From Kribbella sindirgiensis (lineage in GTDB: Bacteria > Actinomycetota > Actinomycetes > Propionibacteriales > Kribbellaceae), in the NCBI RefSeq assembly GCF_004331435.1, contig NZ_SJKA01000018.1:62001-126000 (forward strand): a DNA stretch of 64,000 nt, written 5' to 3'. Made by a program: the position numbers and the translations under genes. The notes under the pieces were generated by a model that did no database searches, was not told the origin of the DNA, and saw nothing but the letters and a program-made list of their open reading frames with translations. Positions 24,936 to 33,263 of the stretch are shown here, piece by piece. Position 1 is the stretch's first letter. Each line of letters opens with the position of its first letter.

Positions 24936-25983
24936 CACGAGTGTCGCCATCGCGGTGATTACCTTCAGGCGACCTGCTCTGTTGCGGGGGTTGTTGACCA
25001 GTTTGCAGGCTCAGGAGCTCCCTTCGGGCGGGGAGTACGCGATCCGGATCGTCGTGGTGGACAACGACGCGGAAGGGTCGGCCGCGCGGGTGCTGGAGGA
25101 GTTCGGGGACGGTACGCCGTACCCGATCGCGTCGGTCGTGGAAGCGGAGCCGGGGATCCCGTTCGCGCGGGAGCGTTCCGTCGAGCTGTGCTGGAACGAC
25201 GACGCGCTGATCTTCGTCGACGACGACGAGGTCGCCCCGCCGGGCTGGCTGGCGACGCTGCTCGAGGCGTGGGAATCCACCGGCGCCGACGTCGTGACGG
25301 GCCCGGTGAAGGGCAATCTCCCGCCCGGCGCGCCGCCGTGGAACGCCTACAGCGACGTCCACGACTCCACCGGCCGGCACACCACCGGCGAGGAGCTCCG
25401 GAAGGCGTACACGAACAACACGCTGGTCAGCCGCCGCGTCTACCACGCGGTCACACCGGGATTCCACCCCGCGTTCCGGTACACCGGCTCCAGCGACCTG
25501 CACTTCTTCCTCCGCGTGCACCGCGCCGGGTTCCGCATCGTCTGGTGCGAGGAGGCGGTGATCGCGGAGGAGGTCCCGGTCGGCCGCACGACGCTACGCT
25601 GGCTGGTACGGCGGGCGTTCCGTTCGGGCAGCGGCGACACGATCAGCCGCCTGCTGATCCGCCCGGGCGTGATCAGCTACGTCCTGGTCCTGGCCTATGC
25701 TTCGGCCCGGGTGATCTCGGCGATCGGGTTCGCCCTCGCCGGGCTGCTGCTCGGCCGGAAGACGCACCTGCTGAAGGCAGTCCGCCGGTTCTTCTCGGGC
25801 GTCGGCAGTCTCGCTGGGATAGTAGGGATCAACCATGACGAGTACCGGGAACGGCACGGTTCGGCCGACGGTGGCGGAGCTGTGCCGGGCGATCTGGACG
25901 GTGGAACGGGACCTGGAGCTGCTCGGGTGGCAGATCCGGGGAGCGCACCCCTGGCCGATCATCCGGATGCGCGTCTTCCATGA
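24931..25983 (+). CDS. Family 2 glycosyltransferase
   Basis: A 350-residue GT-A enzyme. The N-terminal fold starts AIAVITFRRPALLRGLL, with IRIVVVDNDAEGSA and the DxD metal motif in ALIFVDDDEVAPPGW (about residue 95); the acceptor region includes RYTGSSDLHFFLRVHRAG. One or two membrane helices near residues 250-280 suggest a membrane-bound enzyme acting on a lipid or cell-wall acceptor. The last 45 or so residues are low-complexity and overlap the next gene by 149 bp in another frame, so the natural end may be nearer HDEYRERHG. The start is leaderless. Confidence 0.87.
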   Translation: MSTSVAIAVITFRRPALLRGLLTSLQAQELPSGGEYAIRIVVVDNDAEGSAARVLEEFGDGTPYPIASVVEAEPGIPFARERSVELCWNDDALIFVDDDEVAPPGWLATLLEAWESTGADVVTGPVKGNLPPGAPPWNAYSDVHDSTGRHTTGEELRKAYTNNTLVSRRVYHAVTPGFHPAFRYTGSSDLHFFLRVHRAGFRIVWCEEAVIAEEVPVGRTTLRWLVRRAFRSGSGDTISRLLIRPGVISYVLVLAYASARVISAIGFALAGLLLGRKTHLLKAVRRFFSGVGSLAGIVGINHDEYRERHGSADGGGAVPGDLDGGTGPGAARVADPGSAPLADHPDARLP

Positions 25984-27118
25984 GCTGACCCGCCGCACCG
26001 GGATCCACGGCGCGCCGCATCCGGTACGCCGTACGCGGTACGACAAGGCCGCCCTGGTCGGGAGACACGTGGCCGGGATCGTCACGCGCACCCCGTTCCC
26101 CGGCCGGTACGACGCCCTCGTCGTACCGCATCCGCGGAAACCGAACGGTGTCGAGATCTACACCGACGAGCTCCGCGCGGCGCTCGGCGACCGCGCCCTG
26201 ATCCTGGACTCCGGGATCAACGGCACCCCGCTCCCGGGCAGCAAGAACCTGGACTTCTTCACGTCGGCCGCCGGCGCGATCCATCCCCGGACCGCCGACG
26301 ACCGCGGGATCGCGGCCGCGCTGGAGAAACTCACCGGTGTCCAGGTCCCGATCGGCGCGCTGCTGGCCCGTGAGGTCCCGAAGCATCTACGGCTCCGGGC
26401 CCTGTACCGCGCTCTCCTCAAGAAGCACCGGATCACGACGGTCTATCTGGTGGTCGCGTACTTCCACCAGCACATCGTGGGCGCCGCCCGCGATCTCGGG
26501 ATCCGCGTCGTCGAACTGCAGCATGGTGCGATCAGCCCGTTCCACCTCGGGTACAGCTACCCGGGCCGGCCGGTTGTCGCGGATCAGCCGGACGAGCTGT
26601 GGTGCTTCGGGTCGTACTGGACCGATGTCGCCGACCTGCCTGCCGGGATGCGGACCGAGGTGATGGGTGCGCCGTTCCTGCCGCCGCCCGGGCCCAAGGA
26701 CCCGCGGCGGGTGGTCTTCCTGTCACAGGGCACGGTCGGCACCGAACTGGTGGAGGTCGCGGACGCGGTCGCCAAGGAGTACCCGGAGTTGGAGGTCCTC
26801 TATCGCCTGCACCCGAGTGAGCACCCCTACCCGATTCCGCCCGGCGTACAGCTGTCCACCGGCGGCAGCACGCTCGATCTGCTGGCGACTGCGACGTACC
26901 AGGTCGGAGTCTCGACCACTGCGCTGTTCGAAGGCATGGCCCTCGGCTGCCGTACGGCGGTTGCGGACCTCCCGGGCCACGAGTACCTGGACCCGGCGAT
27001 CGCCGAGGGGCATGCGCTTCTCATGCAGGATCCGGGGCAGCTGATCCAGGCGCCGCTCTGCGACGACCCGAGCAGCTACTACGCCCCGAGCGACGTCTCG
27101 CGTCTTATTGCCGGCTGA
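25835..27118 (+). CDS. Putative GT-B-like glycosyltransferase/polymer transferase
   Basis: A 427-residue protein without a signal peptide. The C-terminal half has a GT-B-like pattern (RRVVFLSQGTVGTELVEV, YRLHPSEHPYPIP, then VGVSTTALFEGMALGCRTA) similar to CDP-glycerol- or sialyl-type transferases that use activated donors. The N-terminal half (DLELLGWQIRGAHPWPIIRMR) looks conserved, which supports the ATG at 25835 although it overlaps the previous gene by 149 bp. With the GT2 gene it probably modifies a cell-surface glycan. Donor and acceptor are unknown. Confidence 0.75.
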   Translation: MTSTGNGTVRPTVAELCRAIWTVERDLELLGWQIRGAHPWPIIRMRVFHELTRRTGIHGAPHPVRRTRYDKAALVGRHVAGIVTRTPFPGRYDALVVPHPRKPNGVEIYTDELRAALGDRALILDSGINGTPLPGSKNLDFFTSAAGAIHPRTADDRGIAAALEKLTGVQVPIGALLAREVPKHLRLRALYRALLKKHRITTVYLVVAYFHQHIVGAARDLGIRVVELQHGAISPFHLGYSYPGRPVVADQPDELWCFGSYWTDVADLPAGMRTEVMGAPFLPPPGPKDPRRVVFLSQGTVGTELVEVADAVAKEYPELEVLYRLHPSEHPYPIPPGVQLSTGGSTLDLLATATYQVGVSTTALFEGMALGCRTAVADLPGHEYLDPAIAEGHALLMQDPGQLIQAPLCDDPSSYYAPSDVSRLIAG

Positions 27119-27125
27119 AGCTGGT

Positions 27126-27695
27126 TCAGGGCTCGCGGCCGAGGAGGCCGAGTAGGCGGTCCTGGAGCGGCGCTTCCGGCTCGACCGGTACTTCGGCGCC
27201 GTACACCTCGATGCCCTCGCCGAACGCGCCGGGTGTCCGGTACTTGGTCATCAGCTCCGGCGGGATCGCGACCGCCGCCGCCCACAGCCGCTGGACGTCG
27301 GCCGGGTCCATCGTCTCGTCCTGATCGGTGGCGCGGGCCAGGTCCCAGCCGTGCAGCACGAGGTCGTCGGACACCACCTGGTCGATGTGCTGCTCGGTCG
27401 TCAGCCGCCCGGACGGGGTGTCGGTCTCGGTCAGCGCGGCCACCGGGTCGTCGAGTACGTCCTCGATCGCGGCCCGTGCCTCCTGGAACGCCGTCAGCGG
27501 GTCGTCCGCCGGCTCCAGTTTGCGTGCGACCGGCGTGAGCATCACCGCATGCATCGTGACCACGTGCTCGACCACGTCCCGCGCGGTCCATTTCGCGCAC
27601 GGTGACTGGTTCTCCCACTGATCGGAACGCACCGCCGCGACCTTCTGCTCGAACGCCTCGGCACGCCGCCGGTACCGCTCCGCGATCTCGCCCAT
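27126..27695 (-). CDS. TIGR03086-family metal-binding protein (DinB/maleylpyruvate isomerase-like fold)
   Basis: A 189-residue four-helix protein. Typical blocks are WENQSPCAKWTARDVVEHVV (residues 27-46) and VSDDLVLHGWDLARATDQDE. The conserved histidines (EHVV, LHGWDLA) are expected metal ligands. Relatives include mycothiol-dependent enzymes, but most TIGR03086 members have no assigned reaction. It ends 7 bp past the convergent transferase gene and is divergent from the aldo/keto reductase. Confidence 0.88.
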   Translation of the reverse strand: MGEIAERYRRRAEAFEQKVAAVRSDQWENQSPCAKWTARDVVEHVVTMHAVMLTPVARKLEPADDPLTAFQEARAAIEDVLDDPVAALTETDTPSGRLTTEQHIDQVVSDDLVLHGWDLARATDQDETMDPADVQRLWAAAVAIPPELMTKYRTPGAFGEGIEVYGAEVPVEPEAPLQDRLLGLLGREP

Positions 27696-27741
27696 CCCCG
27701 CATGGTGCCGTGCCCGCGCCCGCCGAGGGAAGCCCTCACCC

Positions 27742-27844
27742 TCGGCAGCTCGACAGTACGTATAGATCCACTACGGGGATCGGCTTCGGCTCTCCACGCT
27801 TGGACGTCGGGCACGCAGACGGACACCTCCTGTCGAGCTGCCGA
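27742..27844. promoter_or_regulatory. Inverted pair of 15-bp sites in a divergent promoter region
   Basis: TCGGCAGCTCGACAG (27742-27756) and its exact complement (27830-27844) are 73 bp apart between the divergent TIGR03086 and aldo/keto reductase genes. Each arm could be a half-site or a full site for one regulator acting on both promoters. Confidence 0.5.
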
Positions 27845-27868
27845 CCATCGGATGTCGGTGCGGCCCTC

Positions 27869-27882
27869 TAGCGTCTGGGGGC
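27869..27882 (+). promoter_or_regulatory. Leaderless-type -10 box before the aldo/keto reductase gene
   Basis: TAGCGT (27869-27874) is eight bases before the ATG at 27883 with no ribosome site, the same spacing as at 24268 and 24917. Confidence 0.45.
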
Positions 27883-28830
27883 ATGCGGACGGTCGAGCTG
27901 GGGCGGACGGGGTTGCGGGTCAGTGAGCTGGGGTTGGGGCTCGCCTCGCTCGGCGGGATGTTCGCGGCGGTGCCGGAGCGGCAGGCGGTGGCGACGATCG
28001 ATCGGGCCTGGGAGTTGGGCGTGCGGTTGTTCGACACGGCTCCGGTGTACGGGTACGGGTTGTCGGAGCAGCGGGCCGGGCTGGCGTTGCGGGGGCGGCC
28101 GCGGGACGAGTTCGTGCTGTGTACGAAGGTGGGCCGGCTGATCGAGCCGGGCGGGCCGGATGTGCAGCCGATCTGGGCGGATCCACCGGCCGGGATGGGG
28201 CCGCGGCTGGACTATTCGTACGACGCGACGATCCGCTCGTTCGAGGCGAGCCTGGAGCGGATGGGGATCGACCGGGTCGACGTCCTGCACATCCACGACC
28301 CCGAACTCGACTTCACGAAAGCGTCGACCGAGGCGTTCCGTGCCCTCGTCGACCTGCGCGGCCGCGGCACGATCCGGGCCATCTCCCTCGGCGTCAACCA
28401 CGCCGACGTCGCCGCCCGCTTCCTTCGAGAAACCACCGGCGTGGACGTGATCTTGCTGGCGGGGCGCTACAACCTGCTGGATCAGTCCGGGGCCGACGAG
28501 CTGTTGCCGTTGTGCGAGAAGCTCGGGGTGGCAGTGCTCGCCGCCGGCGTGTTCCACGGCGGGGTGCTCGCTGACACCGCGGACGGGGCACCCCACGGGT
28601 ACGAGCGGGTGCCGCAGAACGTGCTGCGACGCATCGACGTACTGCGGGAGGTCTGCCACGCGTACGACGTACCTCTGCTGGCTGCCGCGGTGCAGTTCCC
28701 GTTGACGCATCCCGCCGTACCGGCCGTGGTCGTGGGAGCGCGGAGCCCGCGGGAGATCGCCGAGGTGGCGGCGTGGCACGAATATGAGGTGCCGGAAGCG
28801 TTCTGGACCGCATTAAGGTCAGCGCTATGA
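27883..28830 (+). CDS. Aldo/keto reductase (aldose 1-dehydrogenase-like)
   Basis: A 315-residue NAD(P)-dependent oxidoreductase of the AKR barrel superfamily. The catalytic set is visible: Asp and Tyr in FDTAPVYGYGLSE, Lys in LCTKVGRL and His in VLHIHDPEL. The insert after VGRL (PGGPDVQPIWADPP) resembles D-threo-aldose 1-dehydrogenases (fucose/arabinose dehydrogenase type). The stop overlaps the start of a YciI-like gene (ATGA). The substrate is probably an aldose. Confidence 0.92.
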   Translation: MRTVELGRTGLRVSELGLGLASLGGMFAAVPERQAVATIDRAWELGVRLFDTAPVYGYGLSEQRAGLALRGRPRDEFVLCTKVGRLIEPGGPDVQPIWADPPAGMGPRLDYSYDATIRSFEASLERMGIDRVDVLHIHDPELDFTKASTEAFRALVDLRGRGTIRAISLGVNHADVAARFLRETTGVDVILLAGRYNLLDQSGADELLPLCEKLGVAVLAAGVFHGGVLADTADGAPHGYERVPQNVLRRIDVLREVCHAYDVPLLAAAVQFPLTHPAVPAVVVGARSPREIAEVAAWHEYEVPEAFWTALRSAL

Positions 28831-29171
28831 GGTACATGCTGCTGCACAAGACCAATGACAGCCTGGAGGCCGGGAACGCGCCGGACCCGGAGATCCTGGA
28901 GCGGGCGGACGCCGTCCTCGAGGAGATGCGTCAGGCCGGGGTGCTGGTGCTCGGCGAAGGCCTGATGCCGAGCTCTCGCGGCGCCCGGGTGACGTTCCCC
29001 GTGCCGGGCCAGCCGCGCGTGATCGACGGGCCGTTCGCGGAGACGAAGGAACTCGTCGCGGGCGTCTCGATCATCCGCGTCGACACCAAGGAGGAAGCCG
29101 TCCAGTGGGCCCTCCGCTTCGCCGAGGCCGACCCGTACACCGAGATCGATATCCTGGAGGTCGCCGGTTAG
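28827..29171 (+). CDS. YciI/DGPF-domain protein
   Basis: A 114-residue dimeric ferredoxin-fold protein of the YCII family. The DGPF motif is intact (VIDGPFAETKELVAGVSIIRV, residues 67-87). In actinobacteria such proteins often accompany ECF sigma factors, but no sigma gene is present here. The ATG overlaps the aldo/keto reductase stop; a TAAGGT box seven bases upstream could also allow a separate leaderless transcript. Confidence 0.9.
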   Translation: MRYMLLHKTNDSLEAGNAPDPEILERADAVLEEMRQAGVLVLGEGLMPSSRGARVTFPVPGQPRVIDGPFAETKELVAGVSIIRVDTKEEAVQWALRFAEADPYTEIDILEVAG

Positions 29172-29599
29172 AGCTTGAGGTGCAGGATCGGGTACGGCTT
29201 GCCGGTGGTGTCGTGTGTACTGCGGGACACGAAGCGGAACCCGTGGTGCTCGTAGAAGCCGACCGCGGCCGGGTTCTGCTCGTTGACGTCGACCGACGTG
29301 GCGGCGAAGTGCGTGAACGCGTGCTGCAGCAATAGGGTTCCGCCGCCGCGCCCGCGGTACGCCGGATCGAGGAACAGCATCTCGACGTTCCCGTCCGCCA
29401 CCCCGATGAACCCGATCAGCAGCCCGTCGTCACCGCGTAGCCCGGCCAGCTGCGCGATCTCCGGGAACGCCGCCCGGACCAACGGCCGGAACACGTCGAG
29501 ATCCGCCTCGGTGACGAACGTATGCGTTGCCCGGACCGACGCCTCCCACAACTCGGCGGCCCGGTCGTACTCGTCCGGCCGGATCTCGCTGATCTCCAT
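29168..29599 (-). CDS. GNAT-family N-acetyltransferase
   Basis: A 143-residue acetyltransferase. The acetyl-CoA pyrophosphate loop is LFLDPAYRGRGGGTLLLQH (residues 80-98), and the C-terminal NEQNPAAVGFYEHHGFRFVSRS block is typical of small GNATs (YafP/YjaB-like). The ATG at 29599 starts the domain directly; a longer in-frame extension is not supported. It is convergent with the YciI gene, overlapping by four bases. The substrate is unknown. Confidence 0.91.
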   Translation of the reverse strand: MEISEIRPDEYDRAAELWEASVRATHTFVTEADLDVFRPLVRAAFPEIAQLAGLRGDDGLLIGFIGVADGNVEMLFLDPAYRGRGGGTLLLQHAFTHFAATSVDVNEQNPAAVGFYEHHGFRFVSRSTHDTTGKPYPILHLKL

Positions 29600-29639
29600 G
29601 CCGCCACCGTCGCACCGCAACCGACGGCTGTCAGGCGAA

Positions 29640-29927
29640 TTACGCCGCGCTGACGCCTTCCTCGGCGACGACGAGCGAGTCGATCGCCGCGAAGAACCGC
29701 GCGATCCCGGGCAGGTTGCCGCCCTTCTCACGCGAAGCGGCGAAATCCGCGGGGGTCGCCCAGTCGACGATGTCCAGCCACTCGTTGTCCGGGAGCTGCA
29801 CCAGCCGCGCACCAAGGAAGCCGGCGCGGTCCGCTTCGAAGTCCTTCAGCATGTCCGCGCGCGCCGCGAGCAGTTCCTCGGTCAGCGACGGCAGCACACG
29901 GAATCGGGTCAGTTCGACGGTCGACAT
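29640..29927 (-). CDS. Antibiotic biosynthesis monooxygenase (ABM)-like protein
   Basis: A 95-residue dimeric alpha/beta-barrel protein of the ABM fold (ELTRFRVLPSLTEELLAARADML, FLGARLVQLPDNEWLDIVDW). Members include cofactor-free monooxygenases and heme-degrading proteins, but most are uncharacterised. It lies 19 bp after the VWA gene on the same strand and may be the last gene of the five-gene cassette transcript. Confidence 0.82.
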   Translation of the reverse strand: MSTVELTRFRVLPSLTEELLAARADMLKDFEADRAGFLGARLVQLPDNEWLDIVDWATPADFAASREKGGNLPGIARFFAAIDSLVVAEEGVSAA

Positions 29928-29946
29928 CTCGACGTACCTCTCAGGA

Positions 29947-31095
29947 TCAGGTGATGTTGGTCGCTGCCCAGCCGCCGATGTCCTCGCGGCGGATGGCAGC
30001 GGCCATCAGGTCGGGGAACTTGTCCGGTGTGCAGGCGAACGTCGGTACGCCGAGCTCGGCCAGCGTGGCCGCGTTCTCGGCGTCGTACGACGGCGTACCC
30101 GAGTCAGCGAGCGCCAGCAGAGCAATCACCTGTACGCCGGACTCCACCAAAGAACGCGCCCGGCGCAACATCTCTTCCCGGATCCCGCCCTCGTACAGGT
30201 CGGAGATCAGCACGAGCACGGTCTCGGCCGGTTTCGTGACCAGTTCCTCGCAGTACGCGAGCGCCCGGTTGATGTCCGTGCCACCGCCCAGCTGGGTCCC
30301 GAACAGCACGTCGACGGGGTCCTCGAGCTGATCGGTCAGGTCGACCACCGCGGTGTCGAACACGACCAGGGAGGTCCGCAACGTCCGGATCGACCCGAGC
30401 ACCGCGCCGAACAGCGACGCGTAGACGACGGACTCCGCCATCGACCCGGACTGGTCGATCGCCAGCACGATGTCCCGCTGCACACTGTGGTTCCGCCGCG
30501 CGTACCCGACCAGCCGCTCCGGAACGATCGTCCCGAGTGCCGGCGAGAAATGCTTGAGGTTCGCCCGGATCGTCCGGTCCCAGTCGATGTCCGAGTGCCG
30601 CGGCCGCGCCGTCCGCCCGGCCCGATCGAGCGCACCGGTCACCGCGGCCCGGGTCCGCTCGGCGAGGCGCGCCTCGAGCTCGGCCACCACCCGGCCGACC
30701 ACGTCCCGCGCGGTCTGCTTGGTCTCCTCGGGCATCACCTCGTTGAGCGCGAGCAACGTGGACACCAGATGGACGTCGGGCTCGACCGCGCCCAGCAGCT
30801 CCGGCTCCATCAGCATCCGGGTGATCCCGAGCCGCTCGACGGCGTCCCGCTGCATCACCTGTACGACGGTGCTCGGGAAGTACTGCCGGATGTCACCCAA
30901 CCACCGAGCCACCCTCGGCGCCGACGAACCCAACCCGGCCGACCGTTGCGTCCCCGACTCCCCCTCGGCGGCGTCGTACAACGCGGCCAGCGCCGCATCG
31001 ACGGAGCGGTCCTCGGCCGACAACGTCGTACCGGTCTCCTCCTCGGCCTCACCGCCCAGTACGAGCCGCCAGCGGCGCAGTCGCTCGTCACTCAT
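29947..31095 (-). CDS. VWA-domain protein of the MoxR/SWIM cassette
   Basis: A 382-residue cytoplasmic protein. The N-terminal half is helical (CoxE-like region with WLGDIRQYFP). The C-terminal VWA domain has a complete MIDAS start (DQSGSM, Asp214, Ser216, Ser218), a later Thr in GGGTDINRALAY and Asp in LISDLYEGG. In MoxR-VWA systems the VWA protein binds a divalent metal and partners with the AAA ATPase to remodel or insert cofactors. The start overlaps the DUF5682 stop (ATGA). Confidence 0.9.
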   Translation of the reverse strand: MSDERLRRWRLVLGGEAEEETGTTLSAEDRSVDAALAALYDAAEGESGTQRSAGLGSSAPRVARWLGDIRQYFPSTVVQVMQRDAVERLGITRMLMEPELLGAVEPDVHLVSTLLALNEVMPEETKQTARDVVGRVVAELEARLAERTRAAVTGALDRAGRTARPRHSDIDWDRTIRANLKHFSPALGTIVPERLVGYARRNHSVQRDIVLAIDQSGSMAESVVYASLFGAVLGSIRTLRTSLVVFDTAVVDLTDQLEDPVDVLFGTQLGGGTDINRALAYCEELVTKPAETVLVLISDLYEGGIREEMLRRARSLVESGVQVIALLALADSGTPSYDAENAATLAELGVPTFACTPDKFPDLMAAAIRREDIGGWAATNIT

Positions 31096-33263
31096 GAGAC
31101 CCCCAGCAATTGTGCGACCACCGGCAACGCGGTCGCCGCCAGCTCGGCGTCCAGCTCGTTGTCGTCAGCAACGATCACGGCAGCGGGATCCGAAAGCACC
31201 CGGGCCCGTGCGCCGATCGAGCGACGCTCCGGCGCCGCGAAGGTGCCGAACGTACGCCGCAGCAACGGCAGCACCTCGACGAACGCATCGTCAGGGATCT
31301 CCGCCAGCCACCCGTCCACCATCGCCAGCAGCCGCTCGTCGTGCACCAGCAACAACCCGCCACCGGCGAGGAACCCCTCGACGTACCCAGCCGCGTCCGC
31401 TGTCGCCGTGCCAGGTGACAGCGAACGCCCGAGCCGCAGCGCCACCTCGTGATCCGGCAACCGCGACGTGTCCAGCATCAACCGCGTCAACCGACCGCGG
31501 ACCAACGGCGGCACCGAGGCCCGATCGCTCAAGCCCTGCAGCGTGTTCAGCCACTCCACCCGCACGTCCTCGGCCAGCAGCACCGTCGCGTCCTGCACCC
31601 CGTCGATCAGTTCCTGTACGGCGGCGGCCGCATCCGGATCCAGCCCGTGAACGGTCCGCGCCAGACCGGCGCATACCCGCGACACCATCCGCCCCGCGAC
31701 CGAGGCCAGCCCGGCTGTATCGGTCCCGCGGACGTCGCCGTACCGCGAGGCTCGCGCGAGAGCGGGCAGTGCCGCCATCAGATGCCCGACGTCGGCGTCG
31801 GCCGCCGCGCGGGTGTCGATGCCCTGAAGCAGCGGAGGGAGCGCCTCCGCGAGATCGGCGAGGAGCGATTTCTCCAACGCGGCTGTGACATCGGCCAGGG
31901 TCGGCGAGTCCGCGGCCTTCAGCATCACGGACGTCGCCGCGCCGAGCACCGTCGTACCGTGCGCGCCCGCGGCCACCAACTCGACCTCGAGCCCGGGATC
32001 CCAGGCCAGCCGCCACATCTCCCGGAACGTGCCCTGCGCTCGCCGCTCGTCGGCAGCCGGAACGCCCCAGTGAATCCCGAGAATCCGCAACCGGTGCAGG
32101 AGTCTGGACTTCTCCAGGTCGTTCGGCTTCCGCAGGTCGAGCTCGACCACCCGCTCGGCGGCATCCCGCTTCATCCGCAACCGCCGCGCCTGCGCGGCCA
32201 GGTCCGCCGCGACCGGCGCCTGCGGAGTCTCCCCCGGAACCGTCCCGAGCAGCTCGCCGACGACCGCCTCACGCGTCACGAGGTCGAGCAGTACGTCGTT
32301 CCCGCCGCACAGGACCGCCCGCGTCGCCTCGGTCACCTCGCTCAACCCGGCGAGCGGACGTTCGCGCAACGCCGCCAGCGTGTCCGCGAGCCGCACCGCC
32401 TCGATCACATGCGCGCTGGACACCGGCAGGTCCTCGTCGCGCAGTACTTGCGCCACTTTGGAGAGCCAACGGGTCGTGATCTGGTCGGGCGCGGTGAACA
32501 GGTGGTGGTACCAACCAGGTGACGTGATGCCGGCGCCGTACCCGCTCGCCGCCGCCAGCCGGCCGTGCGTCCACGGCACCCAGGTACAGGCGACCTTCCG
32601 CTTCGGCAGACCCTTCAGGATCCTCGCGTCATGTGTTGCTGGAGGCAACGGTAGTTCCAGAGCGGGCACATGCCAGGCGCCGCAGACCACCGCGATCCGT
32701 TCGAATCCTTCACGGATCGCCTTCCGGAGAACGGTTCGCATGTAGGCCTCACGCTGCGCCTCGCGACCTGTCGCTTCTTCGCCTTGGCGCAGCTCCCGCA
32801 TCGCGTCGGCGATCACCGTGAACGGTTCGGCGCCACCGCGTCGCGACTCGATCACGTCGTCCCACCAGCGCTCGGGATCGTCGTACCCGCCCGCCTCGGC
32901 CAGCGTCTTCAGCGGATCCATAGCGACCGACGACCGCCCGCCCGAGGAGCCGAACTGCTGAGCCGCGGGCAGATCGCAGAACCGCACCGGCACCCCGGCG
33001 GCGAGCCCGTACCTGATCGCCTGCCACTCGGGACTGAACACCGCGAACGGCCAGAACGCGGCTCGCGTCGAGTCGTCCACCGCGTAGGCAAGCAGCGCGA
33101 CCGGCGGATCCATCTCCTCCGACGCGGCCAGCTCGACGATCTTGTCGGCCTCCGGCGGCCCCTCGATCAGGACGACATCGGGACGGAGCTCGGCCAGCGC
33201 GGTCGCCACCGCCCGCGCCGACCCCGGCCCGTGATGCCGGATCCCGAGCAGGTGAACGGTCAT
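31092..33263 (-). CDS. DUF5682-family protein of the MoxR/SWIM cassette
   Basis: A 723-residue protein of unknown reaction. The N-terminus HLLGIRHHGPGSARAV and DVVLIEGPPEADKIVELA resemble the EreA/ChaN-like superfamily, which may bind metal or haem. A central block GFERIAVVCGAWHVPAL has a conserved His and Cys. The C-terminal 350 residues are helical. The ATG (33263) overlaps the AAA-gene stop and its own stop overlaps the VWA start, so it is translated in fixed ratio with both. Confidence 0.85.
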   Translation of the reverse strand: MTVHLLGIRHHGPGSARAVATALAELRPDVVLIEGPPEADKIVELAASEEMDPPVALLAYAVDDSTRAAFWPFAVFSPEWQAIRYGLAAGVPVRFCDLPAAQQFGSSGGRSSVAMDPLKTLAEAGGYDDPERWWDDVIESRRGGAEPFTVIADAMRELRQGEEATGREAQREAYMRTVLRKAIREGFERIAVVCGAWHVPALELPLPPATHDARILKGLPKRKVACTWVPWTHGRLAAASGYGAGITSPGWYHHLFTAPDQITTRWLSKVAQVLRDEDLPVSSAHVIEAVRLADTLAALRERPLAGLSEVTEATRAVLCGGNDVLLDLVTREAVVGELLGTVPGETPQAPVAADLAAQARRLRMKRDAAERVVELDLRKPNDLEKSRLLHRLRILGIHWGVPAADERRAQGTFREMWRLAWDPGLEVELVAAGAHGTTVLGAATSVMLKAADSPTLADVTAALEKSLLADLAEALPPLLQGIDTRAAADADVGHLMAALPALARASRYGDVRGTDTAGLASVAGRMVSRVCAGLARTVHGLDPDAAAAVQELIDGVQDATVLLAEDVRVEWLNTLQGLSDRASVPPLVRGRLTRLMLDTSRLPDHEVALRLGRSLSPGTATADAAGYVEGFLAGGGLLLVHDERLLAMVDGWLAEIPDDAFVEVLPLLRRTFGTFAAPERRSIGARARVLSDPAAVIVADDNELDAELAATALPVVAQLLGVS

